A stretch of 64,000 nucleotides of DNA from Tubulanus polymorphus (GCF_964204645.1 NC_134025.1:1617001-1681000), one strand, 5' to 3'. Counted from the stretch's first letter, positions 29,188 through 42,372 are shown. The notes: a model not told the origin generated them from the sequence alone. Translations and numbers: made by a program.

Positions 29188-31168
29188 TTAACATGTATCA
29201 TACGTTATAATGACGTTTCTGCTTTTCAGTTCTATCTTTGATAAAAACGAATGGAACTAATTTTTTTGCGCTACTCGGACCAGATTATAACGATAGCAAG
29301 TCTGATCACTGAATTCGCACCCAGTTTTTCGATTACATTATTTTTCAGATATGTTCTTATTTTCCGGCCGATCCTGCTTAAAATTATTTCCAAAGTGGTA
29401 ATCATTTATTCTCATAGAAACAGATCGAGTTTATTCAGATAATTTAAACTGTCTGCGTCTAGTGCACATTCAAATAACACGTTATTTTCTTTGATTTTCG
29501 CGAGCAGATTTTTATTACTTTGTATCACGTCATAAATACCTAGAACTGTGAACATTAGGATGAAAAATCGTATCTATTCCTGTGAATACTGAATTATAGA
29601 AACAGCGCGTATTAGACTTACTCGAATATAACATAAATATTAAAAAAAACAGAATGTAAAAAGTAGAATAATCTTCGCGCATGATCGAATTAAAAGCACG
29701 TAGGTACGTTGATATTATGATCCGTTGTCGTGGATATTAGATTTCCCAGTCAAATGTTGATAGAAACACTGCCAATTTTCTAAATAAAGTGTAAAATATC
29801 GTCTGAACGTTTATCTATTATGATTCTAAGTATATACGACGATCACACGAAGGTGTTATTCATCCACGATGCAGCATCATTTCAGTTTTATTTTATATAG
29901 TTGTGTTGCGTCAAAAGCGAATTTTGAAAACTCCCTAAATACAGATTTAAGACACGAAGTAGCGATGTTTCATTAGAGACCATCGTCAGTGAGATTCCGA
30001 AATGTCTTTAAGATTGTTGAATTCCGTTTTATAATGTTGAATTTGTACATATTGGAGTTTCAATTATATCGTCTATTCATCGCGTTTCAATTGTTGCTAT
30101 TCTACAAGACTTATAGATCATTTGAAATAACTTTCAAACGAGATGTTCACGCCCCTGTAAATATATCCGCAAGTGTGATATGGTTTCTTGTGCTTATTGC
30201 TTCAATTTTGGTTTAAACTCTGACATTTTCAGTATAGTCCTAATTTTCGTCACTATGATAACACAAGCAAGGAACTGGAGCCGTTTAGCGAGCGAATGGT
30301 CAGACTGATAGATGAACATATGTAATTCATTTTGAAATAAGCACCGTAATATTATCTAATATATCAAAAAGTGATGGGCAACTAATGATGTAAAAATTAA
30401 TGGTTCACATCGAATTCGATGATGAACATTACGATCTAAATGATTATGGGACCAAACTTCTTACAGATTACGGATTTAGTGTAAGTTGTAATAAATTAGA
30501 AATCATAGTTTGTATTTTACCCCCGTCGAATTAGAAAAAATAGTCACATCCTCCATGTTTCACCGGGGACCCAGTTCCACAGTTCAGCGTTCAATCGTAA
30601 GTTTTTTAATTGGGGAAAACTGAAAATGAATTGATTTCAATGAAACTTAACAGTCGATATGAAACTATGGTCCAGATACCCATTGTCTTAATGTGTGATT
30701 TTAAGTATTTCTGCTTTGTAAAATAGATTCCCTAAATTGTAGATGAGTGAAATCATTTTATCATTGAGCAGCATATCAAAAATGCATTCAAAGAATTTTT
30801 GGAATTTTACGAGGAATTTGTAGTAATTTTTCTCCACGAAAACTCTATTATTTCCATAGAATAAAAGACGAATGATGAAAGTTCATTCCAAAAAGACGTG
30901 GGCGCAACATCAGTCAATATAAACCAGTTAACTTCTTTCAAATTACATTGAAAATGAACGCATAATGTGAAATCTGAACTCCCACATTCGATAGCATTTA
31001 ATCAACGCATCATTTGAACAATATTTTTTTATATACCATAAGAAAAATATTCAGATATGAACTGTTCGCACACGGAAGTAGAGACAAATAAAACTTGATA
31101 AAAGATTATGTTCTCATCAAATAATATTATTCATAATTTGTGGTGCCTTCGATAACGTAAATATTTAC
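29188..31168. other. Non-coding DNA
   Basis: 2 kb of AT-rich sequence. It contains only a left-end fragment of fold-back family A at 30567-30650. No gene is supported. Confidence 0.6.
30567..30650. repeat. Left-end fragment of fold-back family A
   Basis: Begins GGACCCAGTTCCACAGTTCA and continues to GAAAATGAATTGATTTCAAT, matching one terminus and the internal block of the 41071-41180 element. The right terminus is not found. Confidence 0.5.
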
Positions 31169-31330
31169 CTGGTTTTTCGTCCATGGTCATCAACCCCAAT
31201 AATCGTGTAATATCCAATTTCATTCGCTCGTACGTTCAGTATTTCACACTTCTGATTAGTTCTCATTGTCATTATTATTTCGGATTTGGTCGCAACCAGT
31301 TTCGATTTCAGTTTAAGAGTTTCCATGATT
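31169..31330 (-). CDS. Possible orphan exon with weak Ig-like (I-set) signature
   Basis: A 162-base open segment lies between acceptor TTCATCTGTGTGTAG and donor ACCAG|GTAAAT, both good, and would be a symmetrical phase 2-2 exon. It encodes ILNVRANEIGYYTIIGVDDH then GRKT. This resembles the I-set ending L.I.NV...D.G.Y.C...N..G, but Ile stands where the conserved Cys should be and Glu where Asp is usual. No partner exons were found. It may be a pseudo-exon or chance. Confidence 0.25.
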
Positions 31331-33479
31331 CTACACACAGATGAAACCATTGAAATGACTACGCGAGGTGGTACAATTTCTTAGAAATTAGGACGCGCGC
31401 CTGCTAAGCCTAAGAGTTTTTGGAATAACTGCGAGGAACGTGTGGGTAAATTTGTGAAATTGATAGTATATACCAGGCTGTTTGACCTTTTCACGCGGGG
31501 GCCTTTATCAAATGCCTTGTTATTTACTTCTAGATGGAAAATGTTATGACCTATCGAGAATGGGTTGAGAACATAGGGGTTGACTGCAGTTACTAACATT
31601 CACAAATATCACCGTAGCTTTGAACTTTAGTTTGAACTTTTCATCGTCCTTTCATTAATACTTCGTACTTCAAGAAAAAGTTCCCTGCCTTCAGAGTTCT
31701 GTGTGGAGGGTAGGAGTCACTTGACGCCGAGTCGCAATAGGAGAGATATACAAAATAAAACTTCGAAGACGGCGGAACTATTTTGGCTTCTGTTCAAACG
31801 GTGACTTCGGACAAAAAAGTGTCAAGTCGATCTGTTTTTCGCAGAGCTTTATTTTGGCTTCGTTGCTTTTAATTTTAGAATAAATCAAAAGTTATCGATC
31901 ATTTATAAATATACGTCATAGCGCGCGATAAAGTATCGTAATTGGTAAATGATAGGCTAAAATTGAACTCGTATTTTTAAGAACTTTATTTGAATTCTGA
32001 ACGGTTATGTCGTCATGATAGATCAGTGACGTCAGAAGTAAAGGAACACCTATTGTCTTTGATATTAGTTGAAAGTGAATGTAGGGATATTGAATATACT
32101 TATATCTACAGGAAAGATAGAATTGATTTGTGCTGGTAGCAATAATATTATAATTTCTGAAGCGAGATACTGCCGGCCCTGGATGGTGATTTATCCGATG
32201 AACGAAAATAAAGTCAATATTGCGAAAAATTTCGAATAGAAATACTTCAAATGATCATTAATACAAATATATGAATGACATTTTTTTTTCTTCGTCGCAA
32301 ATTCCGGGGAAAGCGGGTGGCGCTCGTTTGAGTTCAAACTCGAGTATTCGTGTTAACACGCCTGGTATAGGTAATCCATTGTCCGATACGAAAACCTTTA
32401 GAATTATACAAATTCTTTCTAACGTAACAGAATACGGTGTTTGCAGCAAATCCAAAAACTGAATAGATTAACATAATAAATTAACATTACTCTAGAAGAG
32501 CAGATAGTTCATGATGCTTTCAATCAATCAGTGGGGATGCCACACAGGACCGTGTTTAAGTCCCCACCCATCTTTCAAAATGATGAAACAGCGATTCAAC
32601 CACACGATATATTTCATAAGAACGTTTTGTTATAAAAGTTATACATAGAATAACAGTTTGATAACACTGAAGTATTTTTCAAATTGTTCTCTCTGTCCGA
32701 GTTTTATTAATGAAAATATATGTTAGTTAGTAATGTAAACAGATTCGTATGTCCCTCTTGATACCGCTTTTTACTTTGACGAGATAAATGATCAGACTTA
32801 AGAAAAGCTAATAATTTCCGAAATCGTAAGATCGTCTGTTAGACTGTGACTTGATAGTTACTAACTACGCAAAATCTGTGTCCACGTATCGGTAACCCTA
32901 TATTACAGCGTGTGAGCCGATAGGCGGTGAGATGTTAACTTAAAAACTATCTGCTCATCCTTTTTCATGTGTCCTTGATGAGTAATTGTTTATCGCGTTA
33001 GTCACCTTAGGTTAGGTTACATAGGTTACATTGTTTTCTCACTGCACGGCAGGTGCTTTTAGAGTCGATTTTGGCAGATGATATTCGAAAAGCGTGTTTG
33101 TTTTTTTTTTAGAGGTCTTATTCTTAAAGTAAGTTGTTTATTGATTACGCTAGTTTTCGTTTATTTATAATGGTTGGTTTGGTGTTTGTTGTGTATCCAT
33201 TGCGAGTAACCTTGCCAAAAATGAGCATCCACTTCAATTCCAACAGGTTGGTTAATTCAGTTTTTTTTCTATATCCTCCGATAAAGTTTTATCCCATTGC
33301 TAGATAAATGCGATAGTTGAAAACCTATGAGATTGAAGGTTTATTGAGACCAAAACGTTAAGGTTGTCTCCTAAGAGCAATCATCTTGGGGAATGAAAAG
33401 AAAAAGGTTAGTTTTGTGTATTTGATAATCTTAAATGAAATGTGTATAAAAAAGTCACAATAATACAAGTATAACATTG

Positions 33480-33560
33480 TCGCCGATTCACAAAATCCAA
33501 GATAGATTGTTTAGTTAAAGTCCCGGAGTAAAATGAATAACACAAGTAATAATACTGATT
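33480..33560. repeat. Dispersed repeat, copy 1
   Basis: Shares ATCCAAGATAGATTGTTTAG, AGTCCCGGAG and GTAATAATACTGATT in the same order with 36945-37055. Confidence 0.5.
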
Positions 33561-34286
33561 ATTGGCGGATTATAAGGCAATTTAGGGATGGTGATGATAT
33601 ATTCCCAGTCTCAATAAACCTTTTAATTGCATATACACCTTTTTCTTCTAGTCTATTTTATTCACATGTTTTCCTGATTAAAAGTTTCAATAACGCGTCG
33701 GACTGCGTTTACAAAAGGATTATGAAGATAGTGAACGTATTTCAAAGTCGTATTTCCTTCCAAATCTAAAACCCTAAATCACTTTGAAATCAACCTTAAG
33801 ACCAGCTATATGATCGTTTATGAACTAGACTTGGTTCTAGATTGAATCAGGCCGATCACGATGATATGGGGCCTATACATCAACATCGTAACACAACCTT
33901 CAGAGAATAACATAAATTCATTGCAAACACAGCACAGAAATCAGTTATCACTGATAGTTTAAGGATGAAATCTTCGAGTAACAGTCAGAATATATGGACC
34001 GGAAGTCTTTGAATATCGATATCCGTATGTAGGTCAACAGTATGTTTAGATACAGTGTGAAGACCGGGCGCGCACTCGACGACATTTAGTGCAGTCAAAA
34101 TCAATGCAATAATTACCACATAGAACTGTGAGAAATAATACCAAATAGTTACCTACCATCAACCGGGTCGGTCCTGCTGATTGGTACCGATTTCGTCTTC
34201 CTCATTGACCTATGACCACGTGTGCTAACGAATGATTCAAGTGGTTTCTCCAGGCACGCCACCTCCATCTTGAATTTCAGTTCGAA

Positions 34287-34317
34287 ATCCAAATCTCGTC
34301 GGCGACGAGATTTGGAT
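34287..34317. repeat. Perfect 14-bp inverted repeat with 3-base loop
   Basis: Arms ATCCAAATCTCGTC and GACGAGATTTGGAT are exactly complementary around GGC. It would form a stable hairpin. There is no surrounding gene. Confidence 0.85.
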
Positions 34318-36944
34318 GGTCGGCACAGTCACGGCGTCGATGGATACGGGCATGTATTTCATACATATGCGATATTAACAATTCCAAAATATAGGATTAT
34401 TTCGAGGAAATCTATTCGTTTAAAACGTCGTTGGGTGCCGGGGGTCCAATTGTAACTAGCAGACCCCAGAGAACACGAATCAATCAAAACCGTTTTGTTT
34501 ATAAAGATACCGAATTTTAATTATCGTTAACCTAAGAAATCCACGGATTCCAAAAGCGTTTCTAAACGGTAGTTCTTGTTGTTTATCCGACGAGTCAACG
34601 TTCAGAAATTGCCAAAGAAAGGTCGACCATGTCTATCTATCTATTGAACATTTTGTTTATATGGAATTCCAATTCTGGGTATTATTTTTCTAAGATTAAT
34701 TCAAAATGTCACTCGGTGTAATTTCTAGCCACCTAGCGGTCGTCAGGAAATTCATCAATGAATATTGGATTTTAGACCACGTGACCGTTTTTCTAGGAAA
34801 CTACGTATTTGAAAAAGAAGTTTATCTAAAAGCGCCAATATGACGGTGAAATGTCACCATAAACCAAAAAACTGATTTTTGAGTACTTACATGAATGTAA
34901 CATTGATCATTATGTTAATCCACCAATAAACAAGAATAATCCATATCGCGATGAAGAAACAGCGAATTGTTAGAAAATGTGAAATAATCTATAATAAACT
35001 AATTAAGATTATCGCAGATTAGCATAAATCCATATTTAGATAAATTGCGTCCACTGTTTCGGGCGACGCGAAACATTGGACGCAACGATTGGAAAATGAA
35101 AACTTCCGAACGCGGGAATTTAAAATCCGTCCGAGTTCCTTTCGCTTTTTGGATCAATTTAAACAGTGACGATCCGGAGTAAATGAAAGCGCTGCCGCTC
35201 AGATTGGCCTGCATATCCAGAATAACTATTTTACAGAGTACCCGAGGAATTGAGACACGTATCACGTGGTCAGAGGGAATATTATTTCATTTAACAGCGT
35301 TCAATAGAGACTCTGACAAAACTTCGTCACAGCGCGCGTATGTGACGTCAATGCTACTATTAATAGCCATCAGTAGAGCTAAATGTGCAAAAGTAGCGCT
35401 ATGTACAGAGCATCACTGACTACGCCAGCAGCAGTGTGGCCCTTTAGCATCTGCAGCATTGATGGAAATGAAGTCTTTTTACCTAAAAATATTTTCCATA
35501 ATCATTACCGGGAACTAGCACAATACGCATTCAGTTGGGAAGGTAATTTTCTAGGGATCCGACCGGCCTGAATGAATTGATGTTACTTTCCGTCTGAAAG
35601 TTCAAATGGTCCGGGATACCTTCACTACTATACTAGGCTTTTTACAAGAGAGCGAAAATAATCGATTGTACTCAAATCGAGCGGTCAATATAATGTATTC
35701 TATATATAGTAACTATATTCAATAGAATGTCGAGAGAAATCTATCACAGAACGTAAGATTATCTGCGATAGCGGTTGTGAAACATCGAACGAAAATCTTT
35801 CATTTTTCTAAATTGCTTTTTAGAACTTATATTCACTAAGATTTTTAGCTAAAGACACGTTACTAGGTTTATCTAAAGAAAGTGAAAGCATATTCAACCA
35901 TAATTCACAAACACCTTGTTTGAACTCAGACCTTCAAAATTCTAGGAAATCGTACGAGATCTTTTGGTATTCAAAATTTCACCGAATACTTAAAACATTT
36001 CCTGAAAATGATAATTTATTTTCATAATTTTTATTGAAATACGCAAATGTAGATATATGAAATGAAAAAAAATCAATAAGTGATTTATTTATAGTCGATT
36101 CAACGCATGATACGAACATGATTAGAGGTGGTTTTCAACTAGAGATTTAACACGTATCGAACCGTTCCGGTTTAGTGTAACCATGCTGTTTTTAGTAACG
36201 CGTCATTCTCAAGCGATTTCGTTCATTGATTTTGCAGTAAAACCGCGCCGCAAAACTTTTATCATCAGCATAAAATCCAACGACGTCACGATGGAAATTT
36301 ATACCATACTAGTGACGTCGATTTGTTTTTATCATTACTTATATATATGTATGTATTTGTAGGAGTAATAAAATCTTCTTTTGTTTTGTTATGTTTTTAA
36401 ATTCATTGTCGTTTTGGGTTTGGATTTGTTGCGATGCTTCTGCGTAGAGAGCGTGCGGTACTAGCCGTGTCATGTCAGATGTACGTATGTTCAATGTTTA
36501 AACAATCCGTTCTCGTATAGTTTGACAAATGTGTCTGCTATCTATTGCGTCACTGCCGACAAACTAAAAGTATCTTTCGACGTGCGTGACGTCACATCGG
36601 TATCAGGTTGGATCGAAAGTAACAATCCATGCCAGTGACGTCACATTTCGGGAGACGTTGATGTAATGAAAAGTGCCACATCAGATTGTCTTAATCTTGC
36701 GTTCGTTTGTAAAATATTCATGAATGAATTAAACGTTAAAAAGGCGTTTTTCCTACGTAAATTGTCAATCAGCATCGCTTACTGGCAGTTTACTGACGAA
36801 ATTCACGTCATTGATTACCTGCTGACTACATACAGGTCATAAGTATGTTTTCTATGTGCTGATTCCTGGGCAGATTAATACCGTTCGTTCGACAATCTGA
36901 AATCAAATGACGCTATATCGACGAGTCGCAATGATACCAGCTTA

Positions 36945-37055
36945 AGATTGTCGGGGATTCAAATCCAAAATAGATTGTCTAGTTGAAGTCCCGAAGAAAA
37001 AAGTTGACGTTCCGAAGAAAAAAGAAAAACTTGGTAATAATACTGATTCCATAAA
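36945..37055. repeat. Dispersed repeat, copy 2
   Basis: Same order of blocks as 33480-33560, with an extra duplicated CGAAGAAAAAAG segment (GTCCCGAAGAAAAAAG and GTTCCGAAGAAAAAAG). Confidence 0.5.
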
Positions 37056-39071
37056 TGTCTAATGTGTTCAAAATCAATTATTGATAATTGAACTAGAATT
37101 AATGATATCAAGTGTAATAGAATTCTGAGTGTCTTATTTGAGAAATATGAACTAGATTTTTAAGTTGTTTATTCTGAACTGTTCGTTGGTCTAACGTATA
37201 GGGATCTGAGACGATGTTTCAGTGTGATTTAAACCCTCGAGGTGGCAAAGAAAAATAATTACAACGGTTCGCGAATTAATCAGTTGTAACAACCTTGGGT
37301 AGAGCTACATGCGTCTGCCGGGTATGAGGGCCGCAATTCCTCCACAGCCATCCATCCATTATGAACGGACGAAAAAACTGGAAATTAGAAAAGAAAAAAG
37401 TCGAAAAATTAAATTCATTAAAAATGAATTTCTCGGATAGTAGTACGATAACCACACTCAAACGTGGTGAACAGATGATAAGATAAAATTACTATTAATT
37501 TTTCGGATAGTTTTTGAGCGCTGTTTGCATCCGAGGTCAACTCTATATCTAAAATAGTTAGAAATGAATCAATTTCAACTGAAAGTGAAATTCAGTCAAG
37601 AACCGTGGGATCCATCCCATTATTCATTTCTCCTGTTAGTCATACAGTGTCTTGTCATATCAACCAAATTGACAATTAAATATGATAACTAATGAGGTGT
37701 TAATTAATTTTCTTTAATCTATCACTATCCATCAGAATCGTCGCATGTCTAAGATAGTTCAACGTACGTAGGGATGGTTTTAATCTGTGTAGACAGACCC
37801 GTCTTATGAGCTGTCTTTCGAGGATCTGAATTCTTGATAATCTTCCTTCTCTGCAATTTGGCCGTCTGTCTTGCGCTTATAATAAAATCCCAGGACAGCA
37901 TTAACTGAACTGTTGCGTATGTTGCCTAGATCGGTGAACTTGTTTTCAACGCCATCTGGTGGAAACGTTACGAACCGTCATAGATCTACTTTCAAATTGC
38001 CTCCCACCAGATATGATGTTGCTAAATAAAGCGCCTGCGCTGGATCGATACCATTGCGTGTAACCCCGGAGATAATTCCATCAGGACATCCCCATTTCGT
38101 ATCGGAAATGACGCAGGGAATCTCCATTTTCGGTCTCTTACGTCATAACTGGTTATTTATAGTATATTGCGGCTGGGTGTAGCGCAAAGCTGATCATTGA
38201 AAATAACAAGGCTTGATGCGTTAGCTAATAGAATTTATCGATTTCCCGGGGCATTCTACCTCGGCAACAACGCACGTAGCAGCAACAGCTAACGCAAACT
38301 CGCTGCTGAATATAGAAGAAGGTTTAAATCAATTGCGACAGCAGGTTATTCTTACTGACGCCATGAGTTTTACACGAGTACCAATAACTACCAATTATCA
38401 ACGGTACTAAAATTATATTCGCAAATGACCAACAACTTGCAAATGACGACAAACGTCACGCACTAATGACGTAGCGATAGAAATGTCATTTAGGTAACCC
38501 CCATCGTGACGTAATAGCTTCGCGTGTTATACTTTTTATCTAATTACTTAATCCAAATGAGCCGGGTTTCCACGGGTAACCTTTTCAATGAACAAACACG
38601 GTCGAATGATATTCAACACTTTTGAAATGAATTCAAGGCAAATCGTGCGTCAATTTCTGGGTAAATGTAAATTTCAAGGAAACAGCTCAGCTTACTGTAC
38701 GGACGTGATGGTTGTCGTTTATAAATCACAAACCACATCATAATCCGATATCGAATCCAAGAAATACAGGTGTCCAACCTAGAATAAGGAACATTGTGAT
38801 TCAGCTGAAAACTTTGAACTGAAGAAAATGGAAAACTACCGAAACAATTCTATGAAAATATCCTCGAATTAGACATCAATCTTCTTCGATTCAAAATGTC
38901 AATACACCCGAGAAATAAGCGCAGAAATTCATGTTCATTTCTGATCACTTGTTATCGGAAATTCGACCAACCATATGATTCTAGGGAAATCAACACGTCA
39001 GAGGCTGCAGTTGCTCAAACGGTTAACGGTTAACCTTTGCGATGAATTTGGGATTAGCTTTTATTTCACCT

Positions 39072-39370
39072 GGACCCCATTCCGCAGTTCTGGACAAAGT
39101 TCTGGAAACAGTTCCGCAGTTCTGGAGACATTTCCACAGTTCTAGAGACAGTTCCGCAGTTCTAGAAACAGTTCCGCAGTTGTGGAGACATTTCCACAGT
39201 TCTGGAGACATTTCCACAGTTCTAGAAACAGTTCCGCAGTTCTGGAGACATTTCCACAGTTCTGGACACAGTTCTACACTCGGTTCCAAAGTTATGAGTT
39301 CAGATTTGACTCATGCATCGAAAATGAACCAATATCAACTCAGAGTTAACTCACAATGTGGAACCGGTCC
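39072..39370. mobile_element. Fold-back family A element expanded by a 20-bp VNTR
   Basis: Starts GGACCCCATTCCGCAGTTCT and ends CACAATGTGGAACCGGTCC, the inverted ends of family A. The right half (GATTTGACTCATGCATCGAA... ACTCAGAGTTAACTCAC) matches the intact 41071-41180 copy. The left arm is amplified into 20-bp units. Confidence 0.6.
39080..39271. repeat. 20-bp VNTR inside the fold-back element
   Basis: Nine full units plus one 12-base partial. They alternate TTCCGCAGTTCTGGAGACAT, TTCCACAGTTCTAGAGACAG and close variants. The unit is the element's own terminal sequence. ORFs on both strands here are by-products. Confidence 0.85.
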
Positions 39371-41070
39371 TGCCTATGGTTTTTTATGATTTTGATATTT
39401 TCTACTATTTTTCAACATAATTTACAGAATTATTTGAACAAATTGGTATATATATGTAAATTTTGTAACACCATCAACGTATCATTTGTCAATCATGGCC
39501 AGATGTCTTAAACTATTGACAAATTACACCACCAATCACCGTTCCAATGGTCATCTATCATTACTGGTGCTAGATTTTAGATTTACAGTATTGTTATGGT
39601 ATCTCGGTTGGATTTATGTTTGTAGAAATATTGCAGTATCCTCTGTAATATTTTTGTTATATCACTGTTGAATATTGTATTTAGCTTAAACTCGCTCATC
39701 CTAAAGCCGATCACTGCGCGTGACGTATACAAATAGGTCACATGGAAACTGACCGGTAGTGATACTCTATGTAATTGTAGAAAATGGTTTTAAACCAGTT
39801 TATGCTGATTGTTTATCTTCTTCTTACGTCGATTCAGTCTACAACAACCTGTGTTCGATAAAACATTGTATTTTTTCATCAAACTGCGATGAAATGTTGT
39901 AAAATTCTAAATATTGTGTGATTAATTTTGTGAAATTGGCTCAAGCAGAAATGTTTAGATTGACCATTCATGGCGCGTGTACTCAAAGCCGAAGCTGTAA
40001 AAGTTCGCCACATTTTCTCTGCAGCACAAAACTGGCAATATTTGTGTATAAATCCTGTGTCATACAAATACCCATCAATATACACAAAAAGTCTATATTC
40101 ATTAAAAAGCATCACAAACTTTTATTTGTAGCAAGAAATATACAATACCAGCGTCAAAAAATGCATTAAAAGCAACAGCGTTGGTTTTAGTTAACTGGAA
40201 ATCCACCAGATGTCGTTCGAAGATGAGAAGATACTCCTGATCGATTTATAAGAAACGATAGAAATAAGTTCATCTATGCTATAAACATTCATTGACTGAC
40301 AGAAATATCATCATAAACTGCATAATTCTTTTGTAAGCGAACTGATAACAACGAAGCCAATTTTTGAAACTTTAGAAACCCGACGTCATTCAGGGATCTG
40401 GATGTTAAATACACTTTTATCAATTAGAACACATTGCGTCGTTTTTTGTTTGTCCAGAAATTTCATCGGAAAATTTCTAAAAAATTAGATCATTGTATAT
40501 ATCAGAAAACGTTTTTAATAGTAAATGTCACTATGATTATATTTAGAACTTGAAAACCTGTTTGGCTCAGACAGTCTTTACTATTAGCTACGCTTACGTA
40601 CATTCCATCTAGGTTTGGTTTACATTGACGTAAACTTTTACGGATTTCACCTGGGTTTTTTCTAGCATGAAACAAAAAGATTCCAGGGTTAATAGTAAGT
40701 GCCAGAACTACTGAAATACGTAGACAGAATACAAAAATCACTCAGACAGGTGTCTATTACGTTTAGAGACCCACCTCCAGGAATCCCCGTCGGGAACTAC
40801 TTTCAAGATGGCGTCTGGCCGGAAATAACGTGCGTATGTAAGACTTAAGATTAATGATGATTGGCGGTAGTGACGTCATTGCTACCAGGGTATCCCGGCC
40901 GTTCCGTGCGTTAGTTAAACGCGGTGAAAACATTCAGTATATATAGATTACTAAAAATACCCCTTTTTCTTATTTCGTCATCGCACGTTCTTCCGATCAT
41001 CGAACCTTATCCGAATTCTTGTACCGAATGTTAAGTGAATTAATGAAAATCTCCTGCTTCGTTATCATCA
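39371..41070. other. Non-coding DNA
   Basis: 1.7 kb without a supported gene. Contains a CRE octamer at 40871-40878. ORFs of 60-83 codons overlap on both strands without recognisable features. Confidence 0.6.
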
Positions 41071-41180
41071 GGGTCCAGTTCCACAGTTCTGAGTTAAGAT
41101 TTGACCCTGGGTTAAAACATCGAAAATGAACTAACTTTAACTCAGAGTTAACACTAACTCACAACTGTGGAACTGGGTCC
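41071..41180. mobile_element. Intact short fold-back element, family A
   Basis: 110 bp between GGGTCCAGTTCCACAGTTCT and ACAACTGTGGAACTGGGTCC. The whole element is nearly a palindrome, with the internal pair GTTAAAAC / TTAACTCAGAGTTAA. It is non-coding. It is the type copy for fragments at 7805, 20641, 30567 and 39072. Confidence 0.65.
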
Positions 41181-41642
41181 AGGTTTTTTAATGTACGTTT
41201 ATTCAATACATTTTAGCCAATCTAGTACCTTAGCAATGGGGCATATCACATAATTTAATGAGCATCAAAAGAAAAACATCGGAATCTCAATTTTGAAGAT
41301 ACACAGAACGAACTTATGAATTTAAACTTGTTTTATTATTTGACATCAGTTCAATATTTCTTATCTAACCGTTAGAATTTCAGAGCGATTTGACATTTTA
41401 AGGGGGTGGGCATCACCTTCACCTCCTCCCAATGGATCCACCCCTGCACCTGACGGTGGTCTCTAGAGAGAGTCCAAAACATCTTTTTATTTTGATCTTA
41501 CGTTTTGATGAATAATTGTCGTTTTTAATCATTTCAATTCGTATATAGCGGGTTGGTTTACAATTTGGTTGCATTTGACGCAGATGATGATTATATCACA
41601 GATTTACTATTGGTGAAACAAATATTACCTGTTGCATCTACG

Positions 41643-42145
41643 GTAGCGGCAGTGGCATTGGCAGGGGCAGTGGCAGTGGCAGGAGCAGGAGCAGCGGCAG
41701 GAGCTGTGGCAGGAGCAGCAGCAGCGGCAGGAGCAGGAGCTTTGGTAGTGGCAGCGGCAGGAGCAGGAGCAGTGGCAGGAGCAGGAGCAGCGGCAGGAGC
41801 TGTGGCAGGAGCAGCAGCAGCGGCAGGAGCAGGAGCTTTGGTAGGAGCAGCGGCAGGAGCAGAAGCAGTGGTAGGAGCAGCGGCAGGAGCAGGAGCTTTG
41901 GTAGTGGCAGTGGCAGGATCCGGAGTAGTGGCAGGAGCAGAGGCAGGAGCAGTGGCAGGAGCAGTGGCAGTGGCAGTGGCAGTAGCAGGAGCGGCAGTGG
42001 CAGGAGCGACAGTAGCAAGAGCAGCGGCAGGAGCTGTGGCAGCGGCAGGAGCTGTGGTAGGAGCAGGAGCAGGAGCAGTGGCAGGAGCAGGAGCAGGAGC
42101 AGTGGCAGGAGCTGTGGCAGGAGGAGCAGGAGGAGCAGGAACAGT
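41643..42145. repeat. GC-rich hexanucleotide minisatellite (GCAGGA/GCAGTG)
   Basis: Five hundred bases of GCAGGA, GCAGTG and GCAGCG units in shuffled order, including a longer internal duplication (about 41683-41745 and 41776-41838). The lack of stop-forming triplets leaves long ORFs on both strands (203 and 202 codons), coding only Ala/Gly/Val or Leu/Pro. I read it as a repeat, not a gene; an Ala/Gly-rich fibrous protein is a remote alternative. Confidence 0.8.
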
Positions 42146-42372
42146 TTCCTGTTTGCGACGATAAACAATTTTAACGAGAGTTGCGTGTCCAGAATGACAT
42201 GACGTAATGACACCGATTCTGCTTTTAATGAATAATGAAAACTCAACTCAAGTAATTGTCAACAAATTGTTTTGTCTTGTTCAAATCTATGACGCAGAAA
42301 TATAAAATGTATTTATAGACCTAATATAAACGACTCGTAATATTGAGGATTGAAATTGTCTTGATTTGCTAA

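Larger units (their letters stand above)
31331..39071. other. Non-coding DNA with small repeats
   Basis: 7.7 kb without a firm gene. A minus-strand open stretch at about 32290-32440 has balanced codon use (VSDNGLPIPGVLTR... LKRAPPAFPGI) but no splice donor and no domain I can name. Also present: a 31-bp perfect hairpin (34287-34317), a dispersed repeat pair (33480-33560, 36945-37055) and CRE octamers at 32027, 35343, 36587 and 36636. Confidence 0.55.

Noticed and set aside
32258-32462. Overlapping ORFs on both strands near 32.3 kb
   Set aside because: The minus frame looks codon-like (SDNGLPIPGVLTR) but has no usable donor and no domain I can name; kept only as a remark.
34999-35265. 88-codon minus ORF
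   Set aside because: No domain, no splice context, overlapped by an unrelated plus-strand ORF.
39023-39389. 88- and 115-codon ORFs in the 20-bp VNTR
   Set aside because: Open frames on both strands over a tandem repeat inside a fold-back element; translation only repeats the unit.
41638-42246. 203- and 202-codon ORFs on both strands (Ala/Gly-rich and Leu/Pro-rich)
   Set aside because: Both follow from a hexanucleotide repeat lacking stop triplets; neither has a non-repeat domain.
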